16,399 nucleotides of DNA from Candidatus Stahliibacteriota bacterium (GTDB lineage Bacteria; Hydrothermota; Tepidihabitantia; B3-TA06), in assembly GCA_030592225.1 (NCBI GenBank), contig JAUVJT010000026.1, positions 1 through 16,399 on the forward strand. The letters run 5' to 3'. The notes below the pieces were generated by a model. That model did not search any database and was not told the DNA's origin. It was given only the letters and a program-made list of their open reading frames with translations. Positions 1-6,206 of the stretch are shown one piece after another (the first letter of the stretch is position 1; every line of letters starts with the position of its first letter). The translations under genes and the position numbers were made by a program.

Positions 1-2
1 GA

Positions 3-656
3 GCAGGCCTTATTCCGCCGGAGCAGATACTTCTTAACTATTACTACCCATTTCCCTGCCGGGTGCTGGACGTAAGTTGCGGAACGGGGTTGCAGGCCAT
101 TGCTCTGGCCAGGCAGGGACACAAGGTTACCGGTGTCAATCTCGCGGCGTCTCTCGTGGGGCAGGCGCGGCGCAACGCGGTGCAGCAGGGTGTTGGCGTT
201 ACGTTCAAGCGGATAGACGACTTGAAGCTCGATGTGGACGATGCGTCTTATGATTTGGCCGTCATCTTTTCGCAAAAGATACAGCATCTGCCCGGTCGAG
301 CGACACGGGTGGCGTTTTTGCGCGAGATTGCAAGAGTCCTGGTGCCTGCCGGATTTGTGTTCCTTTCCGCGCACGACCGCTACCATCCCACGATGAACGA
401 TCTGTGTCCCTCATTTGAGTCTATAGCCGAGCCTGACGGGGAGGAAGGTGATGTGTATCTGTTGAACCTGCATGGGGTGGAAAGCAAGGGCAAGGCGTTT
501 TTCCATTACTCTACTCCGGACGAACTGCGGGTTGAGGTAACCGAGGCCGGGCTGCACGTGTGGCAGGTGGCGCGCCACTCCGAACTGGGCGGTGAACCCG
601 GAATGGATCGGCTCTTCTACATGGTGGCTGCCAGGCAACCGTTTGATCCCGTTTGA
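3..656 (+). CDS. Class I SAM-dependent methyltransferase, 5'-truncated by window edge
   Basis: The reading frame is open from the first bases of the window, so the true start probably lies upstream. A GTG at 63 could only start the protein inside the SAM-binding motif and would destroy the fold. Motif I is VLDVSCGTG, followed by an acidic-loop region (KVTGVNLAASLVGQARRNA) and a post-motif region with EIARVLVPAGFVFLSAH, which is the usual motif III strand of class I methyltransferases. The C-terminal part (FHYSTPDELRVEVTEAGLHV) matches the last helices and strands of the Methyltransf_11/25 type. The substrate cannot be told. No terminator-like hairpin with a T-run follows the TGA stop at 654-656, and the next gene runs in the opposite direction. 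The fold is certain; the role is unknown. Confidence 0.85.
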   Translation, partial: AGLIPPEQILLNYYYPFPCRVLDVSCGTGLQAIALARQGHKVTGVNLAASLVGQARRNAVQQGVGVTFKRIDDLKLDVDDASYDLAVIFSQKIQHLPGRATRVAFLREIARVLVPAGFVFLSAHDRYHPTMNDLCPSFESIAEPDGEEGDVYLLNLHGVESKGKAFFHYSTPDELRVEVTEAGLHVWQVARHSELGGEPGMDRLFYMVAARQPFDPV

Positions 657-743
657 TTCCCGTCCACCCTAAATCAACAAAGCAAAAACCTGCTGAAATT
701 GCCGCGCAGTGTTAGGGTAAAAAGGGGTAGGGTAACGTCAGTT

Positions 744-1967
744 TTACTGGCGTTCGCTTGGGTACTTACGTAATTGGGTATAGTTGTAAAGGTTGCCCTT
801 TTCGTCGCAGCCCCAGAAGCTTACCCGTGCGGAGTCGGGGTAATCCCGTCTACTATTGTTATCTTTCCACCACCTGAAATCGGCCTGTGATTTGGCGGAC
901 TCGGGTAGACGGTTAAAGGATCGAGCCGAACACTTGCCTTTGCCTTTAAGTGTGGAAGGATCAATAGGAGTGCCTTCTTCATCAAGCCGCAGTGCATAGG
1001 TGGTGGAACGATCTAGCGGATCTGGAATGTACAGCAGGTATCCGCCGTCTTTGTAATCAGAGAAGGTAAGCCAGCCAATCCAGCTATTGGGATAACTTCG
1101 CCACACGTAGTCACGCCACGGGTAAACGTTTGCTTTTAGGGGCTTAGATTTCTCTTCTGGACCACCTTTGAGTCTAGAAATATGCAGGTTGTCCGGGCCA
1201 TACTGTGGATTATCTGTCCTGTCGTGAAGAATCGCTGCTTCTATTCCCATACCTTGGTACCAGTTAACTATAGCTTGAAAGTAATCCCCAAGGATTTGAT
1301 TTTTATAAATGGAGTTTGCTAGGGTGTGAGGAGTATCGTATACAGGTGTAATTCCTTCCGAGGTCAGAGTCGCCTTTACGATGCGAACAGGTTTTCCTAG
1401 ATCTTCACTTCCTGCTAATATTAGGGTATCGCCTTGCAGAAGCCCCAGGTAATGCTCGTAATATCCTAACCCAGGCCAAGGATGAAAATCTTCAAAATCC
1501 CCCTCAGGGGTTATTCGCATCAAATGAACGCGTGGATTATAATTACCATCCACCACGTAGACGACTTCGTTACTTCTTCCGGAATATATTTTCAAACCGG
1601 TATCCCCGATGCTTGTATCAGAAGGTTCTTTCCATCGACCGGGAGTCGCAAATGTTATGTATAAATTGTTTCGACTGTCGCAAACCGCATGCGAATGCAA
1701 CAATATATTGTGGTATCTGTATAGTAGAATGTCATCCAGAACGTTTTTTCCTTTGGGGCTTATTCTGGTTATATGAAGTCCTGTTGATTGTAATGACCCA
1801 CCCCAATAACCTACTAGCCATAAATGGCCTGAATTGTCTAATACCACGGTAGCTTTGTATAAAGGGGTGTCGGTTTTTCGCGCATAATTCAGTAGGACTT
1901 CTGCCTGCGCCTCGCAATCAACCGGTTCTGCAAACGCAAACATCCACAGTAAGCATATCAACTTCAT
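744..1967 (-). CDS. Exported protein of unknown function, beta-propeller-like, AT-rich
   Basis: 407 residues. The N-terminus (MKLICLLWMFAFA, then EPVD) looks like a short Sec signal peptide with an AFA cleavage site. The rest has repeated short strands and phrases such as VVLDNSGHLWLVGYW, HAVCDSRNNLYITFATPG, VHLMRITPEGDFEDF and WGCDEKGNLYNY. These resemble the blades of secreted NHL/two-component-regulator-type propellers, but I do not recognise a family. The ATG at 1965-1967 is the only plausible start: the frame upstream has no other start codon before a stop. No Shine-Dalgarno precedes it. A TTGACA/TATTCT promoter ends about 10 bases before the ATG, so the mRNA would have almost no leader. 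GC is about 42% in 1261-1440 by hand count, against about 55% in a sample line of the PQQ gene. The gene may be a late arrival. Confidence 0.75.
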   Translation of the reverse strand: MKLICLLWMFAFAEPVDCEAQAEVLLNYARKTDTPLYKATVVLDNSGHLWLVGYWGGSLQSTGLHITRISPKGKNVLDDILLYRYHNILLHSHAVCDSRNNLYITFATPGRWKEPSDTSIGDTGLKIYSGRSNEVVYVVDGNYNPRVHLMRITPEGDFEDFHPWPGLGYYEHYLGLLQGDTLILAGSEDLGKPVRIVKATLTSEGITPVYDTPHTLANSIYKNQILGDYFQAIVNWYQGMGIEAAILHDRTDNPQYGPDNLHISRLKGGPEEKSKPLKANVYPWRDYVWRSYPNSWIGWLTFSDYKDGGYLLYIPDPLDRSTTYALRLDEEGTPIDPSTLKGKGKCSARSFNRLPESAKSQADFRWWKDNNSRRDYPDSARVSFWGCDEKGNLYNYTQLRKYPSERQ

Positions 1968-1976
1968 CTTGCGTAA

Positions 1977-2004
1977 AGAATACCAAAACCTGCGGTTATG
2001 TCAA
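1977..2004 (-). promoter_or_regulatory. Sigma-70-type promoter for the 744-1967 gene
   Basis: On the minus strand a perfect -35 box TTGACA (1999-2004) is followed after 16 bases by TATTCT (1977-1982, four of six matches to TATAAT). The start codon begins ten bases beyond the -10 box, leaving a predicted leader of about 2-4 bases. Confidence 0.6.
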
Positions 2005-2074
2005 GCGGCGCGTGATTCGCCAAATCGAGCAGGGGGTAACTTGCTGTATGTGAAAAATAGAGTATTTTACCGAC

Positions 2075-2103
2075 TTGACAGGGTGATGAATCATCAATAA
2101 ACT
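2075..2103 (+). promoter_or_regulatory. Sigma-70-type promoter for the Gmad2 lipoprotein gene, probably leaderless
   Basis: TTGACA at 2075-2080, a 17-base spacer and TAAACT at 2098-2103 (four of six). Only five bases separate the -10 box from the ATG at 2109, so transcription should start at or beside the A of the start codon. No Shine-Dalgarno is present. The spacer contains a perfect dyad, TGATGA-A-TCATCA (2084-2096). Confidence 0.6.
2084..2096. promoter_or_regulatory. 13-bp perfect dyad inside promoter spacer, candidate operator
   Basis: TGATGA, one A, then TCATCA. It lies entirely between the -35 and -10 boxes of the promoter for the gene at 2109. A dimeric regulator bound here would exclude RNA polymerase. 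No regulator gene is adjacent, so the operator role is inferred from position and symmetry only. Confidence 0.3.
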
Positions 2104-2108
2104 GAGCC

Positions 2109-2894
2109 ATGAAACGTACAATTATATTACTACCGATACTGGCACTTATAGTGTTCTCAGCTTGCGGGAAAAAGAGTGCGGAGGAATCCCCCCGGTTCGT
2201 CTCTGAAACGGAGATGATTGAAGTTGCATCACCGGTGAAAGGCGACACCTTTTCGTGGGTTCTGGTAACAGGTAAGGCAAGCGTGACCCAGGGCGCGTTC
2301 CCTTTGGAGCTGCAGTCCACCATGGGCGAGGTTTTTGACCGGCGCAGCGTGATACTTGCAGGCAAGGCCCCGGATACGTTTGAATTCACCATGGGCGTTC
2401 CGGTCAAGGAAGACATCGCGCCGCAGAAAGCGCGCATAAGAGTCTACTCCCAGACCGAGGAAAGCTCAGGTTCGCTTGCCGCGGCAGTGGTTTCCTGCTA
2501 CGTCATCCCCGGCTCCGGTCCCGCGCACGGAACCATTTTGCGCTACTACGCTTCTCTGGATACCAACGACTTAAAGGCGGCTTACGCTTTGCTGGCGGTT
2601 GAGGGTCAGGCGTATCCCAATCTGTACGGCGGCGAAGCGGTGTTCTCTCCCCGTCCCAAGCTCGAGGTGTTTGAAACCTGGAAAACCGAAGACGAGCGCC
2701 TGCGTGTTCTGATGCTGAAGCCTGAGACCATGTACGACCTGCCTGCCGAGGGGCTGTTCTGCTACCGGGCAAAGGTCGAACACAAGCTGGGCGATGAGGT
2801 CAACGTTGAGGAAGTTTACGTGTTCCTCAAGCGCCAGGCAGACGGGTTCTTTAGCATCTACAAGCCGAGGAAAGCCCCGCATAGCTCTAACTAA
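2109..2894 (+). CDS. Lipoprotein with Gmad2-like Ig domain and NTF2-like C-terminal domain
   Basis: 261 residues. The signal peptide MKRTIILLPILALIVFSAC ends in a lipobox-like FSAC (Phe at -3 is unusual), giving lipidation at Cys19; Gly20 at +2 is compatible with outer-membrane sorting by the E. coli rule. Residues about 37-132 (starting IEVASPVKGDTFSWVLVTGKA and running through the central strands to VVSCYV) follow the pattern of the Gmad2 immunoglobulin-like domain, known from spore-germination and many envelope lipoproteins. Residues about 140-253 (GTILRYYASLDTNDLKAAYALL ... YVFLKRQADGFFSIYK) look like an NTF2/SnoaL-type alpha+beta barrel with its N-terminal helix pair. The function is not known; such a pair would suit ligand or glycan binding at the envelope. 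No Shine-Dalgarno precedes the ATG. A hairpin at 2966-2992 ends the unit. Confidence 0.8.
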   Translation: MKRTIILLPILALIVFSACGKKSAEESPRFVSETEMIEVASPVKGDTFSWVLVTGKASVTQGAFPLELQSTMGEVFDRRSVILAGKAPDTFEFTMGVPVKEDIAPQKARIRVYSQTEESSGSLAAAVVSCYVIPGSGPAHGTILRYYASLDTNDLKAAYALLAVEGQAYPNLYGGEAVFSPRPKLEVFETWKTEDERLRVLMLKPETMYDLPAEGLFCYRAKVEHKLGDEVNVEEVYVFLKRQADGFFSIYKPRKAPHSSN

Positions 2895-2965
2895 TAAAGT
2901 TCACCTGAGCGGACTGTTGGCAGTTTTAAGCTGCGGCTAAAATACATCTTAGAAATTCAGATAAA

Positions 2966-2992
2966 ACGCCGTTCCTGAACAGGGAACGGCGT
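2966..2992 (+). terminator. Hairpin after the Gmad2 lipoprotein gene
   Basis: A perfect 10-bp stem, ACGCCGTTCC with GGAACGGCGT, encloses a 7-base loop. It is preceded by AAAA and followed by GGAATATTTAT, a poor T-tract, so it is a plausible but not ideal intrinsic terminator. It lies 72 bases after the stop codon. Confidence 0.5.
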
Positions 2993-3025
2993 GGAATATT
3001 TATGCGTCTAAGGGGTATAAGAAGG

Positions 3026-3031
3026 TATAAT
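3026..3031 (+). promoter_or_regulatory. Putative -10 box (TATAAT) for the PQQ-propeller gene
   Basis: A perfect TATAAT lies 18 bases before the ATG at 3050, with AAGGAGG between them. No recognisable -35 hexamer sits 16-18 bases upstream and the extended -10 TG is absent. This would be a weak or activator-dependent promoter. Confidence 0.35.
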
Positions 3032-3049
3032 GATAATTAAGGAGGCGCA

Positions 3050-4615
3050 ATGACCCGTAACACCCCCCGTAACACTCCCCGTAATACCCGCCCTAATACC
3101 CGCAATACACCAACTGCGTCGCGCAAGACGCGACGTAAGTTCTGGATGGCAATTCTGCCACTGTTGCTCGTGGCGCTTTTGGGATCGGATGCCGATGACC
3201 CCCTAGATACCTATGACGATCCGGCGCCCATTAATCCCGTCCAGATGCAGATGATCCAGACCGCCCCCCAGCCCTACTCCGGAGGCGAAGATGTAGTTGG
3301 TAAGAGCGCTGAGAGCATTGAACCCAATCCTAAGCTCGACGTGGAGGCCTTCATCTCAAAAGACGGGCGCAAGGGCTGGAAGGTTAAGCTGGAGCGCGAG
3401 TTGCCTCTGGCCACGCCGGCGGTGGTTTCAGGCAAGCTCTACATCGGCGGGGGATTTGCTTCCTACGAGTTCTACGCCATGGACGCTGTGTCGGGCAAGC
3501 CGCTGTGGCTTTTTCACTGCGGCGACGACGGCCCTACCGCTGCGGTGGTGGAGCGAGGCTGCGTGGCGTTCAACACCGAAAGTTGCATACTGTACGTGCT
3601 CGACGCCAAAACGGGCAAGAAGTACTGGGGTCGCTGGCTGGGCGATCCATTGATGAGCCAGCCAGCCATCAAGGGTGACCGTATCGTGATGGCCTATCCT
3701 GACCAGCGCGGCGGACACTCCCTTTCCTGCATGGGTCTGAAAGACGGCGAAGAGCACTGGACCCAGCCCATCCCGGGCGAGGTTATCTCCACCCCGGTTA
3801 TCGAGGGCAACAAGGTTTACGCCACTACCCTTGAAGGTTCGGTGCATTGTTTTGACCTTGCATCCGGAAAGAAGTACTACTCCAAAGAGCAGCAGGCCAC
3901 ATCAGCGCCCTGGATTTGGCAGGGCGAGGTGTACGTGAGTTTGCGAGAGGACGAGGAACGCATTGTGGGCGGCGAGGCGAAAACGGTGCGCACCGAAGGC
4001 CAGGGCAGGATAACCAAGTCAGGTGAGCGCGACAACGATGCCCTGTGGGCCAAGCAGGACGCAGACTACCTTAACGTTGATCGCTCCTCAAAGTACGCCG
4101 CAGAGCAGGCTGCGCTTGACGCATCGGTCGGGTTCTCCTCGGCTCCTTCAGAGGCCAAGCTCGGGCAGGGTGAGGCCAATCTGGGCGTTGCCTCAGTTTC
4201 GGGTATCTGGGCATACCAGGGCTCGCGTCCCACCATCATCAATGGAGTCTCCTATACCTCGATGGGCGATACCCTCAAGGCCTTGAACGCCGCATCGGGC
4301 AAGGTGCTGTGGAAGCGCCGCATAAAAGTCAAAGACTCCCCCGGCGGACGTCCCTTTTCTCCTCCCTCCTACGCTTCGGGCAAGCTGTATCTCGGTGCGG
4401 TATCCGGCGAAATCATCTGTCTGGATGCCAAAAACGGCAAAGAGCTATGGCGTTACGACTGCGGCGAACCGGTGCGTTTCCAGCCCGCTATTGCCCAGGG
4501 CCGCATCTATTGGGGCACTGATCGGGGTTCGGTATTCTGTCTTGAGGCCAGGGATGCCGAGGTTGACGGCTGGCTGATGTGGGGCGGCAACGCGCAGCAT
4601 AACTACACCCCATAG
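3050..4615 (+). CDS. Membrane-anchored PQQ-like beta-propeller protein (BamB-like fold)
   Basis: 521 residues. AAGGAGG five to six bases before the ATG fixes the start. Residues 2-30 are a basic, repetitive tail (RNTP-type units) coded by a tandem DNA repeat. A hydrophobic segment at 31-45 (FWMAILPLLLVALLG) follows as an uncleaved anchor or signal. A Pro-rich linker runs to about 100. The propeller shows PQQ-type blade ends: YAMDAVSGKPLW (142), YVLDAKTGKKYW (182), HCFDLASGKKYY (266), KALNAASGKVLW (410) and ICLDAKNGKELW (456). The ending WLMWGGNAQHNYTP is common in this family. A charged, low-complexity stretch at about 300-385 interrupts the propeller. No PQQ-dehydrogenase metal ligands are evident, so a scaffold or binding role like that of BamB is more likely than catalysis. 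The gene is monocistronic, with terminators at 4622 and 4778. Confidence 0.85.
   Translation: MTRNTPRNTPRNTRPNTRNTPTASRKTRRKFWMAILPLLLVALLGSDADDPLDTYDDPAPINPVQMQMIQTAPQPYSGGEDVVGKSAESIEPNPKLDVEAFISKDGRKGWKVKLERELPLATPAVVSGKLYIGGGFASYEFYAMDAVSGKPLWLFHCGDDGPTAAVVERGCVAFNTESCILYVLDAKTGKKYWGRWLGDPLMSQPAIKGDRIVMAYPDQRGGHSLSCMGLKDGEEHWTQPIPGEVISTPVIEGNKVYATTLEGSVHCFDLASGKKYYSKEQQATSAPWIWQGEVYVSLREDEERIVGGEAKTVRTEGQGRITKSGERDNDALWAKQDADYLNVDRSSKYAAEQAALDASVGFSSAPSEAKLGQGEANLGVASVSGIWAYQGSRPTIINGVSYTSMGDTLKALNAASGKVLWKRRIKVKDSPGGRPFSPPSYASGKLYLGAVSGEIICLDAKNGKELWRYDCGEPVRFQPAIAQGRIYWGTDRGSVFCLEARDAEVDGWLMWGGNAQHNYTP
3054..3108 (+). repeat. Degenerate tandem repeat of CCCGTAACAC inside the start of the propeller gene
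   Basis: Units begin at 3054, 3066 and 3078 (period 12) with looser copies near 3090 and 3099. The first two are perfect CCCGTAACAC; the third is CCCGTAATAC and the last CCCGCAATAC. The array is read in frame as repeated Arg-Asn-Thr-Pro. The same 10-mer occurs at 6097 and, inverted, twice at 9667-9687. Confidence 0.75.
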
Positions 4616-4621
4616 GGTATC

Positions 4622-4650
4622 CCAGGGTGCAGACCCTGGTTTATTTATTT
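4622..4650 (+). terminator. Intrinsic terminator of the PQQ-propeller gene
   Basis: Stem CCAGGGT (4622-4628), loop GCAG, stem ACCCTGG (4633-4639), then TTTATTTATTT. It lies seven bases after the stop codon and has a clear T-rich tail on the plus strand. Confidence 0.8.
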
Positions 4651-4749
4651 GACATTGAAGTTCCCTTTGGTTGGGCTTCGCACCCGACTGGGGCACGCTG
4701 TACGTCGCCCCTACGGAAATATTCAAGGGTTTTTGACCCAGTCCCTTTA

Positions 4750-4765
4750 ATCTGTGAAATCTGTG
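4750..4765. repeat. Short direct repeat ATCTGTG x2 in a repeat-like intergenic stretch
   Basis: ATCTGTG at 4750-4756 and 4759-4765. The 4640-4777 region also carries a loose GGGGC/GCCCC inverted pair near 4692-4715. It looks like the remains of a dispersed non-coding repeat; no ORF is supported here. Confidence 0.35.
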
Positions 4766-4777
4766 GTTAAGGAATTG

Positions 4778-4804
4778 ATGCCGCACCCAGGCGGCATTTT
4801 TCTT
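4778..4804 (+). terminator. Second intrinsic terminator in the convergent gap
   Basis: Stem ATGCCGC (4778-4784), loop ACCCAG, stem GCGGCAT (4791-4797), then T-rich TTTTTCTT. The T-tract is on the plus strand, so it backs up the terminator at 4622. It also lies ten bases past the stop codon of the minus-strand methyltransferase and may help end that transcript. Confidence 0.65.
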
Positions 4805-4807
4805 AAG

Positions 4808-5482
4808 TTACCTCGCCGGAACGGGTTTTAACCCTTTCAAGAACATGAAAACGCCCACGTCTTCGCAAATTGCGTTGTGAAAAGGCGAGGATGCAAGGGC
4901 TGAACGGGCGTGATCGGTGCTGACAAAATCTATCCACACCAGTTTGCCCATTATTCGTGCCAGAAACCGTCCCAGGGGACCAAATTCCATCACCCGGCAG
5001 AACTTCTTCATCTCCTGGTAGTTGAATCCCTTTTTGCCGTCTATTATGAACATTTCCCCGCCCGGTTTCAGAACCCGGTACAGCTCTGCAAACATCCTTT
5101 CAGGGTCATCCCAGTGGTGGAAGGTAAAGGAGTTGATAACCAAATCCAGGGAATTATCTGCAAAGCTCAGGTTATAAGCGTCTTCTTTCTGCGCTATGAC
5201 CCTGTCTTTGAGGTTGTTCTGGTGGATGACTTTCTTGTTCAGCCGTACCATATCCGCCGACAAGTCGGTGGAATACACGGTCAATCCGGGATGTTTGTTC
5301 GCCAGGGACACGCCCAGGTAACCTGCTGCCGCGCCCACGTCAAGGACACTGCCGCAAGGGTTATTGACCGGTATCCAGCGGGCAAACTGTTCGTATACCT
5401 TCAGGAAAAACACCCGCGTGTAAAAATCGTACAATCTGGAGTGCGGGAAATTAAAAACCACAGGCTCCATTCGGAACGCCAT
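4808..5482 (-). CDS. Class I SAM-dependent methyltransferase (UbiE/Methyltransf_11 type)
   Basis: 224 residues. AAAGGAG four bases before the ATG supports the start. Motif I is VLDVGAAAGYLGV (about residues 46-58); the acidic SAM-ribose strand follows as LTVYSTDLSADMV; motif II is DAYNLSFADNSLDLVINSFTFHHW, where the HHW signature is common in UbiE-like enzymes; the motif III strand is ELYRVLKPGGEMFIIDG. The C-terminal region (FGPLGRFLARIMGKLVWIDF) is hydrophobic and may bind a lipid or sit at the membrane surface. The substrate is unknown. Low-molecular-weight lipids or quinones are typical for relatives, but no quinone genes are nearby. It is divergent from the small exported protein at 5635, each with its own promoter. 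Confidence 0.85.
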   Translation of the reverse strand: MAFRMEPVVFNFPHSRLYDFYTRVFFLKVYEQFARWIPVNNPCGSVLDVGAAAGYLGVSLANKHPGLTVYSTDLSADMVRLNKKVIHQNNLKDRVIAQKEDAYNLSFADNSLDLVINSFTFHHWDDPERMFAELYRVLKPGGEMFIIDGKKGFNYQEMKKFCRVMEFGPLGRFLARIMGKLVWIDFVSTDHARSALASSPFHNAICEDVGVFMFLKGLKPVPAR

Positions 5483-5532
5483 AAGACTCCTTTAAAATGA
5501 ATTTGCGTACACCTTCAGCACGTACCCAGAGA

Positions 5533-5560
5533 ACTATACGTCTTTTTGCGGTGTTGTCAA
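5533..5560 (-). promoter_or_regulatory. Sigma-70-type promoter of the methyltransferase gene
   Basis: Minus strand: perfect TTGACA (5555-5560), 16-base spacer, TATAGT (5533-5538, five of six). The predicted leader of roughly 43-45 bases carries AAAGGAG. It is back to back with the plus-strand promoter at 5584, with 23 bases between the two -35 boxes. Confidence 0.7.
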
Positions 5561-5583
5561 TACATCATTTAACCCAGGAGGGC

Positions 5584-5611
5584 TTGATTATTCCCCGATT
5601 CTCCCTATAGT
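5584..5611 (+). promoter_or_regulatory. Sigma-70-type promoter of the small exported protein gene
   Basis: TTGATT (5584-5589), 16-base spacer, TATAGT (5606-5611). The -10 hexamer and spacer length are identical to those of the divergent promoter, hinting at co-regulation. A strong TAGGAGG precedes the ATG at 5635. Confidence 0.6.
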
Positions 5612-5634
5612 AAGGGGAAAACTTAGGAGGAACA

Positions 5635-6096
5635 ATGTACAAGAAACTTATACTGGCAGCACTAGTCATAGCTATACTTATCCCACTTAGCCTGAAGGCG
5701 GATGAGTACACCACCATGAAGGATATAATGCTCGATCTGGCCGAGTACGTGGTGCTTCTCGAAGACTCGCTGGAGCAGGAGATAGTTCACCTGCATGCCG
5801 ACATCATCACCGAGGACGGGGTAAGCTACACCAGAGACCTCCACGCGGGCTATACCTACGGCGTAACCGGTTTCGGCGACTGGCGGGTGGCCGATCTGGA
5901 CATCATCGTATACAAAGACGTTGACGGCCAGTGGATAGAAATCGAGCGCGACGAAGACGAAGATAACAACCCTACCGTCATAGTTGAACCCACCTCGACC
6001 GGGACGTACTCCATTGACGTGTCAGTGTACAGTTTTGACGGAGATTATACAGGCGCGCATTACGGGCTGGTTATTTTCCACGAGATGCCTGAGTAA
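5635..6096 (+). CDS. Small exported acidic protein, beta-sandwich, unknown function
   Basis: 153 residues. A clear Sec signal peptide (MYKKLILAALVIAILIPLSLKA) should be cleaved before Asp23. The mature part begins with a helix-like stretch (MKDIMLDLAEYVVLLEDSLEQE) and continues with alternating strands: GYTYGVTGFGDWRVADLDI, VYKDVDGQWIEIERDEDEDN, TVIVEPTSTGTYSIDVSVYSF and YGLVIFHEM. This strand order and the pairing of a component description with an acidic loop recall the pre-peptidase C-terminal (PPC) type beta-sandwich, where Asp/Glu loops often bind calcium. The similarity is visual only. The gene has its own promoter and a strong ribosome-binding site, which suggests high expression. A CCCGTAACAC repeat unit starts at the base after the stop codon. 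Confidence 0.75.
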   Translation: MYKKLILAALVIAILIPLSLKADEYTTMKDIMLDLAEYVVLLEDSLEQEIVHLHADIITEDGVSYTRDLHAGYTYGVTGFGDWRVADLDIIVYKDVDGQWIEIERDEDEDNNPTVIVEPTSTGTYSIDVSVYSFDGDYTGAHYGLVIFHEMPE

Positions 6097-6106
6097 CCCG
6101 TAACAC
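6097..6106 (+). repeat. Single CCCGTAACAC repeat unit directly after a stop codon
   Basis: An exact copy of the 10-mer found tandemly at 3054-3075 and inverted at 9667-9687. It forms the left arm of a weak hairpin with GGGCGTTA (6112-6119). Confidence 0.6.
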
Positions 6107-6123
6107 CCAAAGGGCGTTACTCG

Positions 6124-6147
6124 CGAGGTTTTCTGCAGAAAACCTCG
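6124..6147. other. 24-bp perfect palindrome in the convergent gap
   Basis: CGAGGTTTTCTG is followed at once by its exact reverse complement. There is no T-tract on either side, so it is a poor intrinsic terminator. It may be a transcript-end stabilising hairpin for the gene ending at 6096, or a protein-binding site. Confidence 0.6.
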
Positions 6148-6171
6148 AAATGTATCAAAATCGCTGTTGGG

Positions 6172-6206
6172 AAAAATTACAGGAGTTCCTCTTACGGGGA
6201 ACTCCT
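6172..6206 (-). terminator. Intrinsic terminator of the nuclease-lipoprotein operon
   Basis: Stem AGGAGTTCC (6181-6189) pairs with GGAACTCCT (6198-6206) across an 8-base loop. On the minus strand the hairpin is followed by GTAATTTTT. Its first arm overlaps the TAG stop of the lipoprotein gene (6205-6207), a compact arrangement. Confidence 0.65.

Noticed and set aside
666..718. ACCCTAA/TTAGGGT inverted pair as terminator of the first gene
   Set aside because: The loop is 39 bases and there is no T-tract; seven-base arms at this distance can occur by chance.
1964..2437. 157-codon minus-strand frame overlapping the lipoprotein start
   Set aside because: It would cover the divergent promoters and lies antisense to a clear lipoprotein signal peptide; its product resembles no known family.
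3054..3108. Tandem repeat as a CRISPR array
   Set aside because: The period is 11-12 bp with no spacers, far too short for CRISPR repeats; no cas genes are in the window.
4649..4654. TTGACA as a promoter after the PQQ gene
   Set aside because: No acceptable -10 box lies 15-19 bases downstream, and no plus-strand gene follows before the convergent methyltransferase.
4910..5500. 196-codon plus-strand frame opposite the second methyltransferase
   Set aside because: The minus-strand frame has all SAM motifs, an SD and a promoter; the plus frame has none of these.
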